DNA of 64,000 nucleotides. Origin: Bactrocera neohumeralis. Taxonomy: Eukaryota > Arthropoda > Insecta > Diptera > Tephritidae. Shown piece by piece: positions 47,105 to 57,339 of this stretch; positions within the stretch are counted from its first letter, which is position 1; each line of letters begins with the position of its first letter. The position numbers and the translations under genes are program-made. Under the pieces are notes generated by a model. It saw nothing but the letters and a program-made list of their open reading frames with translations. It did not search any database and had not been told where the DNA came from. The stretch covers positions 1,860,001 to 1,924,000 of the forward strand of contig NC_065923.1 of assembly GCF_024586455.1 (NCBI RefSeq). Direction: 5' to 3'.

Positions 47105-47770
47105 TTATTCAAAGTAGTTTCCTTGTGCTTCGATACAGCGTTTAGCCCGGTCAATTAGCATTTCAAATGATTGTTTAAGGTCATTTTCCGGAATGCTCTT
47201 GAGAATATCGGTCGTCGCCCTTTGGATAGGTGAAATGTCCTGAAACCAGTGTCTTTTCATGGGCAAATGAAGTTTTCCAAATAGATAAAAATCACAGGGT
47301 GCCAGATCAGGTGAGTAGGGTGAGTGATTAATGGTTAATATGAAGTTTTTTGTCAAAAAATCAGTGACAAGCGTCGACCGATGACACGGCGCATTATCGG
47401 GCAACAGGCGCCAGGAACCTGCCGCACTGTATTGAGGTCGAGCACGACGAACGCGTTACAAAAGACGCTTCATAACACCAAGGTAAAACACAGCATTAAT
47501 CGTTTGGCCAATTCGGACGAACTCTCGGTGTACAATACCCTCGGAATCGTAAAAACAAACCAGCATTGCCTTTGTTTTTGACTTCTGAACACGACCGACT
47601 TCTGATCGTCACAGAGGTCCTCACGACCTTCTTCGAATCGCTTAAACCACTCATGCACATTACTACGGGATAGGCACTGATCACCATAAACTTTTTTCAT
47701 CATTTGAAATGTTTCAGTAAACGTTTTCCCAAGTTTAAAACAAAATTTAATATTTGCTCTTTTCTAAAAA
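47105..47770 (-). pseudogene. mariner transposase pseudogene
   Basis: The N-terminal DNA-binding part (47470-47770) and the C-terminal catalytic part (47105-47404) are in separate frames. The junction around 'DDQKSVVFRSQKQR' jumps from the end of the first helix-turn-helix to the sheet before the second catalytic Asp. The second and third catalytic Asp are intact; the first is deleted. The length is about two thirds of a functional transposase. It cannot be active. Confidence 0.9.
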
Positions 47771-47850
47771 TGCATTTTACGACCGATGACGAAAAGCTGC
47801 TGTCACTTTTTAATCGATAACATCGATTGTAGTTATCCAATTGTCTTAAA

Positions 47851-47858
47851 ATTTTTAC
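47851..47858. repeat. 8-bp target-site duplication of the P-like element, left
   Basis: atttttac, identical to 48787-48794. Confidence 0.85.
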
Positions 47859-48786
47859 CAAGAATGATAGAATACAAGATTACGACGACCGCCATTACGA
47901 AACGTCATAGTCCCGTGTTGAGAAGAACAAGAGTGAAAAACTGTCAAATGGCTTGCAAATTGTAAACAGAAAAGTAAACACTTTTGTAAATTCGCAAAAT
48001 ATTAGGTATTAATTCTTTCGATTTTAATGAAAAGTTTTAGTGAAGCGATTGAATATTGTTGAGTGAAAAGATTTGAATCATTTCTAAAGAAATATATCGG
48101 CCTATTGATAATAAAATTGTCTATTAAGTTGTGATTCAAATGGAGAAGACGTTTCTTGTGTTGTATATAAATATATACATATATTATAAGTTCAGATGTA
48201 TCAGATGTATGAAATTATGATAAAAGAATTGTGAAATTATTAATTTAGTATTAAATATATCATTTCTTTTGCGAAATAACACCCATTTTTTGGCAACTTT
48301 TAAATCGGCCGGAAAACTGAAAAAACTCGTTTTCGATCCTTTAATTGCATAATAATTATTACAACAAGCCACTGCACATTTCATTTTAAAAAATTAATAT
48401 ATTTATGCTTAGAAATTTAAATAAATACAACAGTACACTTTCACTGGTTTTCTTCATTTGAACAATTTCCACACATGCTACTCTATTTATTGTGGATGTG
48501 CCTAAAACTAATTATATACATATTTTCTCGCAACAATATTCTAAACATTCCACTGAAATTTTTCCTGCAAAGACGAATGAATTAATATTGATTTGGGAAT
48601 TTCAAAAAGTGTTCACTTTTCTGTTTACAATTTGTATGCATTTCTATGCTTGTTCTTCTCAACGCAAAACTGTTACGTCACGAAATTGTTGAACAAATGT
48701 ATTTGTTTTTGTAAGAATTGTCAAGAGCTAAACCGAAAAAAACTAACTGTAAACTAGTGTCGTAATCTTATATTTGATCATTCTTG
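47859..48786. mobile_element. P-superfamily-like element nested in a mariner
   Basis: A 928-bp element beginning caagaatgat and ending atcattcttg, flanked on both sides by atttttac (47851-47858 and 48787-48794), a perfect 8-bp target duplication. The arms are long imperfect inverted repeats. After the outer ~30 bp they pair again through 'gttgagaagaacaag' and 'aaattgtaaacagaaaagt', and more weakly to about 250 bp in. The interior encodes a truncated THAP zinc-finger domain on the minus strand (48184-48384). An 8-bp duplication, CA..TG ends and a THAP domain together point to the P-element superfamily. hAT elements share the 8-bp duplication but do not carry THAP. No transposase catalytic region remains, so it is a non-autonomous deletion derivative. 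Confidence 0.78.
48184..48384 (-). pseudogene. Truncated THAP-domain open frame
   Basis: The 66-residue frame starts 'MKCAVACCNNYYAIKGSKTS', with zinc-ligand cysteines at residues 3 and 7. The THAP hallmark 'FFSFP' is at 21-25 and 'KKW' at 32-34, where the conserved Trp sits. A complete domain should reach a C-x2-H pair about 20 residues later, then AVPTIF-like residues. Instead, after 'RKRNDIFN' the frame turns into AT-rich sequence and stops. In P-element transposases the N-terminal THAP domain binds the element's own subterminal DNA. Here it is a leftover of the parent gene inside the nested element at 47859-48786. A splice junction at the break is possible but not seen. Confidence 0.7.
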
Positions 48787-48794
48787 ATTTTTAC
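48787..48794. repeat. 8-bp target-site duplication of the P-like element, right
   Basis: atttttac, identical to 47851-47858. Confidence 0.85.
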
Positions 48795-48902
48795 GAAATG
48801 TCAACAAGAGATCAAACTTTTTATTTTATATACCCACCAATAGGTGGCACCACCAGAAACAGTTATATTTAAAAAGTTCTCTTTCTTTTGCGACAGACCT
48901 TA

Positions 48903-49200
48903 TAATTCGATTTCTCTGACTGGAGTTTTGAAACTCGCTCCAGACCTCAAATATATTGTTAGATGTTATAAGACGTTATACATATTTCTCTTCCAATCTA
49001 CCTATCTGGTATATGAGAACATCAAATAACTAAGTCGATATTTCTTTAATTGATGAGATATTTCAGGTACATATAACCAAATCCAATTGAACATTACCAT
49101 AAATAATACGGATACAAAAACTAAAATAAAAACCCAAACCACTTGGATTGTCTATCATTAATTGGATCGATCTCTATCTTAAATTAATCATTCATACATA
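48903..49200. other. AT-rich spacer between two mariner copies
   Basis: About 300 bases of AT-rich sequence with no recognised feature. It ends with TA at 49199-49200, the target base pair of the next mariner. Confidence 0.6.
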
Positions 49201-50456
49201 GAGCGTTCCAAGGTAACCAGGACTTTATGAATCTAGCGCCCCTGGTGGCGCCATTTGTATAACGACTGATGCGTTCGAATCCGCTATCTTTATCGATTGT
49301 CCAGTGAGTGCATTTCATGACATTTCGTCGATTGGTAGTGAAGTTATTGCGTTTTAAATGTCAGTATGTTTGTGTTATCGGTGCGAAAATGAGCTTCGAA
49401 CAAAGAGAGAACATTAAATTTTATTTTAAAATTGGTAAAACTTTTACCGAAACGTTTCAATTGATGAAACAAGTTCACGGCGGTGTTTGCCTATCCCGTA
49501 GCAAAGTGCACGAGTGATTTCACCGTTTTCAAAGTGGTCGTGAGGACATAAATGACGATCGACATGTGGGCCAATCAAAGTCCGTGATCACCGGAAATTC
49601 CATCAAAACTGTGCGTGAATTCATCAAAAATCAGCCGAAATCATCATTGAAATTCATGGAAATGGGATTGAACATCTCCAAAACATCGATTTATTGCATT
49701 TTGACCGAACTTTGGGCTTACGAAAGGTGTGTGCACGGTTTGTTCCGCACAAATTGACTGACGACCAAAAATTGCTCAGAATCCAACATTCAAAGGACAT
49801 CATTAAAGAGGTCAAAACGGACAAAAAACAAAAAAACAAAAACAAAACGACACGCCAGAGTGCTGAATGGAAGGCACCGGACGAGCCGAAACCCAAAATA
49901 TCACGCATGGAGAAGTCAAAACTGAAGACAATGCTGATTTGTTTATATGATTCCAAGGGTATTGTCCACAAAGAATTTGTTCTTTCCAGGCAAAACGTTA
50001 ATGCGATATTCCACTTTGTAGTTTTGATGCGTTTGGTGCACCGTATTCGACGTGTTCGGCCCGAATATCGCGAAAATGAAAGTTGGCGTTTGTTGCACGA
50101 TAATGCGCCGTCTCATCGGTCGACGCTTGTCACCGATTATCACATCACATTTTAGCCATTAACAACGCCCCGTATTCACCTGATATTGCACCGTGCGGTT
50201 CCTTTCTTGTCGGAAAATGCATTTGCCCATGAAAGGAAAGCGTTATGCAGACGTAGAGGCCATTCAAAGGCTTGCACCGGTACACTGGCGCCCATACTGG
50301 CCAACGAGCTAAAACACTCGATCGACATGCTTTTGGACCATGCAAAAAGCTCTATTGAAGCTGAAGTAGACTATTTTGAATAAAATAAATTGATTTTGCC
50401 GAGAAAACCATTTGTTCTGTTTTTTTTAAGTCCTAGTTACTTTGAAACACACCTTG
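49201..50456 (+). mobile_element. End-to-end mariner element, inactive
   Basis: About 1.26 kb, the normal length for mariner. The left end 'gagcgttccaaggtaaccag' and the reverse complement of the right end, 'caaggtgtgtttcaaagtaa', are related inverted repeats, and TA lies just outside both ends (49199-49200 and 50457-50458). It carries a complete but decayed transposase frame set (49389 to about 50383). It belongs to the same subfamily as the copy at 47028-48902, sharing 'KTFTETFQ.MK', 'CLSRS.VHE' and 'RSTLVTD'. The overall structure is intact, so it must have inserted as a full element and decayed in place. Confidence 0.9.
49389..50383 (+). pseudogene. mariner transposase pseudogene
   Basis: The start ATG at 49389 gives 'MSFEQRENIKFYFKIGKTFT'. 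A stop interrupts the helix-turn-helix after 'LSRSKVHE' (TGA near 49517). The frame then continues 'FHRFQSGREDINDD' to 49757 and shifts to 'RKVCARFVPHKLTDDQKLL'. The segment that should carry GDE(T/S)W and the first catalytic Asp is replaced by a Lys/Asn-rich stretch before 'RQSAEWKAPDEPKPKISRME'. 'LLHDNAPSH' keeps the second Asp. In a third frame, 'PYSPDIAPCGSFL' has Gly where the third catalytic Asp belongs. The end 'SSIEAEVDYFE' matches the family. It has lost two of three catalytic residues. Confidence 0.9.
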
Positions 50457-50470
50457 TATGAGTAACTAAT

Positions 50471-50495
50471 GAGAGAGAGAGAGAGAGAGAGAGAG
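50471..50495. repeat. (GA)n microsatellite
   Basis: About 12 uninterrupted ga units immediately beyond the mariner end. GAGA-type sequence can bind GAGA factor in flies, but nothing else suggests regulation here. Confidence 0.9.
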
Positions 50496-51448
50496 TGAAA
50501 GATTATAGTGTGGATTATTTTCAAAGGAAAATGTACAATCTTTGAAGAAGTTGTTCAGATCGCCATCATAGCGTAGAACGTAACTGGTTTTTGATGAAGA
50601 TCAAAATAAAACACTTTAATTATACTAAAAACTTCAGTCGAAGTTCGCTTTTTTTTTTGCTTTTTTGCTCTCTTCTTTCTGAACAAAACAACAACAAACA
50701 AACGTAACAAAAAGTCATAGATTAGATTAATAATCACTAGAAAATTGTTATTTTATTACGTTTGTAACAAAAGCAAACAAACAAATCAATTAGTGAAATT
50801 CACAACTTTTAAATACTAAAAGCACACATACACACACCCACACAATCACAAAAAGCCAGCAATGCTAAAAACTAATATCAATAAGTTGCATAAAGTGGAA
50901 TGCCGGAAGTGAATGCATAAAATTGAAACTTTAGTATTCGTGTGCGTCGAATGCGCGCGAACACACATTAATTCGTGCTGAATTTTAAAGCGACGCGCGG
51001 AGTTATTAATGCGAAGCGGAACGGAAGGAAGAGTGGAAATTGTGGAATAACAGGAAGTTATTGCCGCAAAACACGCAAAACTATTTTGCACTATGCGCTG
51101 GGTCGCTGTCAGGTGCATGTACGACCACACACACATACACATATACAACCGCACACACACACGCGCATTCATGATCGGCGTTTTATGCCACGCGCTGCTT
51201 TGATGGGAGCATATAGCGACTAGACCGCAGCAATTAAGTGCGTAACATGAAGTGCATCACCAGGCAACCGACATCATTATCAGCGCCACCGCTATCGCCA
51301 CCAACAACAAAAACAATAATTCTAACAATCGCCTTAACCATCACCACATCATTGCCACAACCAGCCAGCGTCAAATATCGATGTTTCTGCTACTACTCAT
51401 CGTACCGCTGCTGTTGCTGTTGGTTTTGTTGCCGATGGTGGTGGTTGT

Positions 51449-51467
51449 ATAGGTAGGTAGGTAGGTT
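51449..51467. repeat. (TAGG)n microsatellite
   Basis: About four aggt/tagg units. Confidence 0.85.
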
Positions 51468-51624
51468 GTATTGGGGATCAGGGCATTAGTGCGTGAGGCT
51501 CATAACTCGCACCTAGCCCCAGCCACTGCTCTTGTGGCTGATAAATAATGGTTCGAACAAAAACAAATGCAACATCAAGGATAATAATAAACTTCATCCA
51601 AATGGGTACGGCTATTTATAAAAG

Positions 51625-51660
51625 ACAGCAACAACAGCAACAGCAACAGCAATAACAATA
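51625..51660. repeat. (CAA/CAG)n microsatellite
   Basis: An imperfect trinucleotide and hexanucleotide run of cagcaa/caacag units. Confidence 0.85.
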
Positions 51661-52033
51661 AAATTATTCTGAAACAGCCGGCAACAATTTGCGAACGAGT
51701 CCATAATTAATGAGCGGATTAGGTAAGTGCATCCTGTTTGTAGAAAATTAAATACTCACACATACAAACGTACACGTGCTATAAGTGCTATGTACAAATA
51801 TACTTTTAATTCATGTATGCACTGCGAAAAATGGAGCGCGGAAAGCTTTATTTGTAGTTTAAGTGCAAAATCTGATTATGGAAAGTATTTTCTCATTGAT
51901 AACTTCCGTCTCTATTGTAAAATAATGTGATATGATAAAACAACTTCTCGAAATTCGCTGAATTTTAAATTTGAAAGTTATCTAATGGGATCGATTGCAT
52001 AACTTTAATGTATTCGCCTCGACGTGTTAGATC

Positions 52034-52450
52034 TCTGCTTGCTCATATTTTTAAAATTCTTAACTTTTTCATGAAAATCTGTGACGTCCCCATTGGCCCC
52101 AAGTCACCGTGCCAACGTTTTTTCCAATCCTCAAAACAGTTTTTAAAGTCAATTTCCGGAATAGCCTTCCATGTGCCTAGCGTTTCACGTTTAATGTCTT
52201 CAATTGACTCAAAACGGTTTTCACGGAGCGGTTGTTTGAGTTTACCGAATAGCCAAAACTCACATGGAGCAAAATCAAGCACGGTGGTTGAGGCATGATA
52301 TTGGATGAAAATTTGCCGAAAAATTCACGAAGAATTAATGCAGTATGCAAGGTCCATTATCTTGGTGCAAAAACCAAAAGTTGTCGGCCCACAATTCCGT
52401 CCTCGTTTTACGAATAGCTTCGCTCAATTGATACGTAACACTCAAATGGT
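52034..52450 (-). mobile_element. mariner transposase C-terminal fragment
   Basis: The minus strand reads 'AIRKTRTELWADNFWFLHQD' followed by NGPC, which holds the second catalytic Asp (HQD for the usual HHD). After a frame change comes 'FAPCEFWLFGKLKQPLREN', where the third catalytic position is Glu instead of Asp, then 'IPEIDFKNCFEDWKKRWH', typical of the mariner C-terminus. The end of the protein is replaced by unrelated residues after 'RWHGD'. The N-terminal half was not found upstream; the minus-strand frame at 52496-52747 has no clear transposase motif. It is a distinct subfamily from the copies at 47.0 and 49.2 kb. Confidence 0.8.
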
Positions 52451-54955
52451 GTTCCTTTTTGACCAGTAAGATCTCCGAATGTTTAGGGTCGATTCTCAAG
52501 CACCAATTCCTCTATTTTGACGTGACGTCAGTTGATATTGATGGCCGTTGGGTTCGTCGTCAACGCGGGCTGCAAATTTGAATTTTAATAAAATAGTAGC
52601 TTTAGAAAAATATTCGCGATCATTAGTTGACAGTTGTATATAAGATGGTGTGAAAGCTTCAAGTTGTTCGATCAAGCCGTTGTATAATAGAAAAATTTGT
52701 CCCATCGTCTCGAAAAACAGCGTTTCTATTACAATATATTTCAACACATATATTTAACTCCTGGAACAAAACTTTAGATTTGGTTATCTTCCGAAAAAGA
52801 TAGAAGGAGATGTAAAGTAAACCGTGTGAGCTCCATTTGTAACTGCACCTATCGATTCTATAATAATAAAGAATATTGCATGGCTCGAGTATTCTCTGAA
52901 AGTTTCAACGCATACATCCCTGAATTCTTTTCCAGATTTCGACCAATACAATTGTCTTGATATGGACAACTTGGACTTTACCCATCATGATACATTTGTG
53001 TCCCTTTCCTGGCAGCTTGGATGATCGAGAGAAACTTACAATTTGGAAATGGCTGTGAAAGGAAAAAAATAGTTTTGAAAAAAAAGGAAACATGACAATA
53101 TAGTTTGAGCTAACTGATTTTGACCTTTTAACAACCTACATTTATGTCGTTGTTTCCACAAAATACCACTGATGTTTAATATTTCCTTTTTAGTAATTTT
53201 TGTCACAAAATAGGCAAAAAAAGTTTTTTCAAGATTCACCGTCTTTGAGTAAACTCCATACATACCAAAAATGAAAATATGTAAAGAATTCCTCTCTTTC
53301 AATTTCTCTCAGTGCACAAAAGTTCATAAAGAATGCATTGTCACTTTGCATTTGCGCACGCACTGTGCCGTGCACTTTGCCCATTTATTATGTGTTCAAC
53401 TGCATCGAACATCGATTCGACCAACAGCAGCTCATGAACACGGCCCTTCCACTTGCTGCAGACATTATCCGACGCTCTTTGACAAGCGCCACCAACCGTT
53501 GCATTGTACTTGTGGCGCATATCACATATCCGAGCCGTGCAATTACTCGACCAACACTAACGGTGTGCGTCCAATTACTAGTAGTCGCTTTCAAGAGCGT
53601 GCCGGCTGATCCTAGCGACCGCCCATGAGGATGAGTATCGCTAAGGTGATTTAGCTCTAAATCGCCCATATGCCAGACAGTAAGACGAGCGGTGTGGGCT
53701 GGTGGTGGCGGTGGTGGGCTGGTGGTGGATTTGGTCGTGGCAAAGGCGTTGGTGTTGACGATGGCATTTGTTTGTCTAACAATTCAATATGCTTTAAATC
53801 GCATATCCTTTTATTCCTGTACAAATACAGGGATCTGTGCGTGCTGTCTCGCTGCAGTGCCCTTGCTGTTTGTACGCAAAAAGAGTATACCACAGAGCAA
53901 TACATACAAGTGATGAATGTGTGTGACTGTTTGTTATTTTGTGTGTATGTGTGCTCGTCAGCGATTGTTGCTCACGTTATATGCTCAATGTCCGTCAATC
54001 TGTTTGCTTCTCTGTTGCTATTTATTGCCGGCATACTCAAGTGCACACACACATACATATGTATATGTACTTATATCTAACACAATAAGATTTGCGATAC
54101 TTGCTTTGGTATTATCACCCCCCTCGCTGCGCATCGCTAACCTGTTCAGTCCATCAGCTAGAGCCCTCACAATCCGCACTATTTTCTCTTGCTTCGGCAT
54201 ATGCAAGCATGGACCCGCTTTATTCACACACACACACACACAACTGTGTTCGAACGCTCCCTATTTAAACTGTCGTTCTCTGACCCTTGACCCTGTGCCG
54301 TAATTCGAGTTTGACAGTTATGTCAATATTTGGTCAGTCATTGTCCTCGCTACTTTTATATTCCTTGCTTGCTTTTGTGTATCTGTTTGCAATTGGTTTT
54401 TTGCACACCAGTGTAGATATACATTTGTGAAGCAATGTGCGTGTGCATAGCAACCATGTAGGGAACTTTACGAGCGTAAGAAAGTTTTATCGACACGGCA
54501 AACAAATGTCAAATACTCATATTACACAGTAATTGCCTTTTCTAAGTAGATGGGAAGTTCGGAAGTGCTATTTGACTCATGAAACGTTGAATTTCTTCCT
54601 TCCTTAGCTCTACCTTTTGATAAGAGGTTTTTTTGGTTTTACAGAGCGATTTATTTTTTCGGAATTTGTCTTTTTGATATCTTTTACTTGATTTATGCTC
54701 AATTCGGTTTGCTATTTCATAATTAACAGACTTACTCCGAAGCAAATTAAAAGCCATTATTGAGACTCCGGTCCATCCTCAAAAAGCCACTCTTTCGTGT
54801 GCCTAGGGCCAGAGCGAATCATTTGTCCATCTTCATTCAAAAACTGAAGCCAAATGAATAATTAATGAAATTTTTTTTGAATTGGAAGAAGTTGAGGTAA
54901 ACAATCCGAATCCAATCAATTTTATAAAAGATTACTAGATTTCAATCAACTTATA
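52451..54955. other. Non-coding stretch with GC-richer, CA/TG-rich island
   Basis: No gene recognised. The island at about 53330-54300 contains TGG-rich and TG-rich runs and (CA)n at 54225-54242. Long overlapping frames here (53670-54080, 53917-54303 on +; 53388-53669 on -) translate to repeat-driven, domain-free peptides. A near-palindrome around 'ggtgatttagctctaaatcg' sits at about 53646-53667. Confidence 0.4.
54225..54242. repeat. (CA)n microsatellite
   Basis: About nine ca units. Confidence 0.85.
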
Positions 54956-55025
54956 TACATAATAAGCTTATATCTAAGTCAAGTAGTTGTAAGTGATACT
55001 TGCAACCGTTAGGTGAACAAAATTC
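54956..55025 (-). mobile_element. HINE-B end vestige
   Basis: 'gcttatatctaagtcaagta' then 'tgatacttgcaaccgttagg' and 'tgaacaaaatt' match the 5'-end side of the family seen at 57770-57815 ('aatagttttaggtgacacat..aaccattaggtaaacaaaatt'). Only about 70 bp remain. Confidence 0.55.
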
Positions 55026-56345
55026 CGCTTTTTAATATTGCTTATGTAAGCTTTCAATGACTTTCGAGACTAGTGCATCAAACAACCAGAGCCTGTTAGT
55101 CAAACCCGAACTTGTGCACTGATGCGCACATAATACTATTGCGCTTCTTTGTCAGGTGGAGAAAGCCTTACATTTTCTTCAATTAAGAATATTTTTTTTT
55201 AAGTCTTAAGTTTTGAAAATTAATAAAAAGTATTAAATAGAAATTTAAGAGTAATATGGCATATAAGCCATTCACAATAATAAACTAAACCTGATCTAAA
55301 ATGACTAAAACAAAACTTGGTAGCATTGAAGATAGCGATTAAATATATATATTCGCAAACTCTCTTGTGTATTTTTTTTTTTTTTGTTTTTTTAATTTTT
55401 ATTAAGAGAGCAGCGCGCAATTATAGCAAGGAGAGCAATGACGAATCGAAGTTAGGTATATCATTATTGCTGGGTGTTTTGTTTCAGGTGTACTATATTG
55501 AATGCGGTATTCTTCCCTTTTTTTCCTACTGGGTATTATGTGTGCTGCTCTATGAGCTCATTTCGGTTTGTATTTATTTGCCTTGCTCTTTGTTTTTGCC
55601 TTTGTTTACGCATGATATATGTGCGTGCAAATATGTGGTACCTTTGTACATTTATTGCGCACATGTGCTTATACATGGCAAACAATCTTACGATTTTGCG
55701 GAATTATGGTTCGCCGAAATGCGGGTTTGATCAATGTTGACTTAAAGCGCCGACCTCAATCTGCAGCACTTATCTAATCTTCTTGGCAGGCACGGGCGCT
55801 ATGGTGACAATAAAACCACAATATTCTAATTATATAATTTTAGTAGCGCGTGGAGCTTTCGTTTCACCGCCAAATGTGTGCGAAATAAATAAAAATTATG
55901 TATGTATGTATGTATATATGCTTGTTTATATGTATGTATGTGTGTACTCGTAGTCATTTCGCCTTTATCACTTCTCATGGCCATAAATTCACATCTGCTT
56001 ATCTACTGCGGGCCTGCTGTGCGCCTTCATTACTATTCCGTTGCTGTTTTGTGTCGGCTGCAATTTGCCTTAATTGCAACTTAACTCGATGCCATTATTT
56101 TCCCCGAGTCCTTATGCCACTACCAAAGGAATCCTTGCATTATTTGTTCTTTTTTGTTTTCTGTGTGCGCCTTTTCGACTGAGCCTTTGCATGTATGTCT
56201 ATGTAGTAGATGTGTGTGTGCGTACTTTAACACTAATTTTGCTTCCGGCTTAGCCGCGGCATAATTACAATAAATCGCTTTATAAACAAACGCACGTCCA
56301 CCAAGAAGAACGAAAAATTTATTTGCTTAACAAACAAAAGGCAAA
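55026..56345. other. Non-coding stretch
   Basis: AT-rich, with a T-run at 55370-55385 and a (TATG)n run at 55897-55916. Frames at 55317-55730 and 55898-56182 give hydrophobic, Tyr/Cys-rich translations with no domain; they reflect T-rich composition. No gene is recognised. Confidence 0.4.
55897..55916. repeat. (TATG)n microsatellite
   Basis: About five tandem units. Confidence 0.9.
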
Positions 56346-57208
56346 CAAGTAAGGAAGGACTAAATTCGGGTGTCACCGAACATTTTATACTCCCGCATGA
56401 TAAAGTGATAATCGAGATTTTATTATCCGTCATTTACATATTTTTCAAATACCGTATTTGTGTAAAGTTTTATTCCGCTATCATCATTGGTTCCTAATGT
56501 ATGTATATATTATACAGAGAAGGGCGACGCCACGCCCATTTTCAGTTTTTAAAAAACGCTTGGGTGCAGCTTCTTTCTGCCATTTTTTTCGTAAAATTTA
56601 GTGTTTCTGACGTTTTTTGTTAGTCGGTTAACGCACTTTTAGTGATTTTCAACATAACCTTTGTATGGGAGGTGGGCGTGGTTATTATCCGATTTCTTCC
56701 ATTTTTGAACTGTATATAAAAATGCCTAAAGGAAACGACTCTAGAGAGTTTGGTTGACATAGCTATAGTAGTTTCCGAGATACGTACAAAAAACTTAGTA
56801 GGGGGCGGGGCCACGCCCACTTTTCCAAAAAAATTATGTCCAAATATGCCCCTCCCTAATGCGATCCTTTATGCCAAATTTCACTTTAATATCTTTATTT
56901 ATGGTTTAGTTATGACACTTTATAGCTTTTCGGTTTCCGCCATTTTTTTTTTTTGCCCGTCTTGGAACTTAACCTTCTTATGGAGGCAAGAAATACGTGT
57001 ACCAAGTTTCATCATGATATCTCAATTTTTACTCAAGTTACAGCTTGCACGGATGGACGGACAGACGGACGGACGGACGGACGGACAGACAGACATCCGG
57101 ATTTCAACTCTGCTCGTCACCCTGATCACTTTGGTACTACAAACAACCGTTATGTGAACAAGACTATAATACTCTCCTTAGCAACTTTGTTGCGAGAGTA
57201 TAAAAATA
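56346..57208 (-). mobile_element. HINE-B (Helentron-associated non-autonomous element), near complete
   Basis: Read on the minus strand it starts 'tatttttatactctcgcaac', carries a (GTCC/GTCT) array (57054-57092), and has several short blocks around 'ccacgccc' and 'gggcgtgg'. It ends with a subterminal copy of the start, '..gcgggagtataaaatgtt', then a stem-loop, ttcggtgacacccgaa (56364-56379), and 'ccttccttacttgtt'. Paired subterminal inverted motifs, a GTCY microsatellite and a 3' stem-loop are the DINE-1/HINE layout. The last ~45 bp align with the end of HINE-A at 3610-3655. It has no coding capacity. The frames at 56750-57157 and 56953-57315 are translations of the repeat. Confidence 0.75.
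57054..57092. repeat. (GGAC)n/(AGAC)n microsatellite inside HINE-B
   Basis: A run of ggac units broken by agac. It corresponds to the array at 2603-2630 in the other copy. Confidence 0.9.
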
Positions 57209-57339
57209 CAAAAATGAACATGGATGTGTGTGTGTGTGTACGTAAGCGGAATTTCGTATTTATCACGTTTCATGTAAAAAATGTGAAAGAAAAGCCTCAG
57301 CCAACAACAACATAAATAACATTTAATATGACATATTGC

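Larger units (their letters stand above)
47028..48902 (-). mobile_element. mariner element, interrupted by a P-like element
   Basis: The ends are inverted repeats: 'caaggtctgtcgcaaaagaa' at 47028 and its near reverse complement, 'ttcttttgcgacagacctta', ending at 48902. TA lies outside each end (47026-47027 and 48903-48904), the mariner target duplication. The transposase lies on the minus strand (47105 to about 47770). 'NIKFCFKLGKTFTETFQMMK' and 'GDQCLSRSNVHEWFKRFEEG' form the N-terminal helix-turn-helix. A deletion removes about 100 residues, including the first catalytic Asp. The rest has 'PDNAPCH' (second Asp) and 'YSPDLAPCDFYLFGKL' (third Asp), ending 'CIEAQGNYFE'. The 5' untranslated part is split by a 928-bp insertion at 47859-48786. 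Removing it leaves a 5' leader of about 195 bp, matching the ~188 bp of the relative at 49201. Confidence 0.9.
50457..52015. other. Non-coding stretch rich in microsatellites
   Basis: (GA)n lies at 50471-50495. A HINE-A core vestige is at about 50538-50575 ('gaagttgttcagatcgccat'). CA-rich runs are at 50823-50842 and 51125-51162, TAGG units at 51449-51467 and a CAA/CAG array at 51625-51660. A GC-richer island at 50940-51470 produces frames such as 51238-51456 that are repeat-driven translations. No gene is recognised. Confidence 0.5.

Noticed and set aside
49258..49290. tRNA B-box-like gttcgaatcc
   Set aside because: No A-box or cloverleaf; it lies in the mariner 5' leader.
53670..54303. Two 128-136-codon frames
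   Set aside because: Translations follow tgg/gtg and CA/TG repeats; no domain, and minus-strand frames overlap.
56750..57315. 120-135-codon frames ending in DGRTDGRTD-type repeats
   Set aside because: They are translations of the HINE-B microsatellite and its flanks, not a protein gene.
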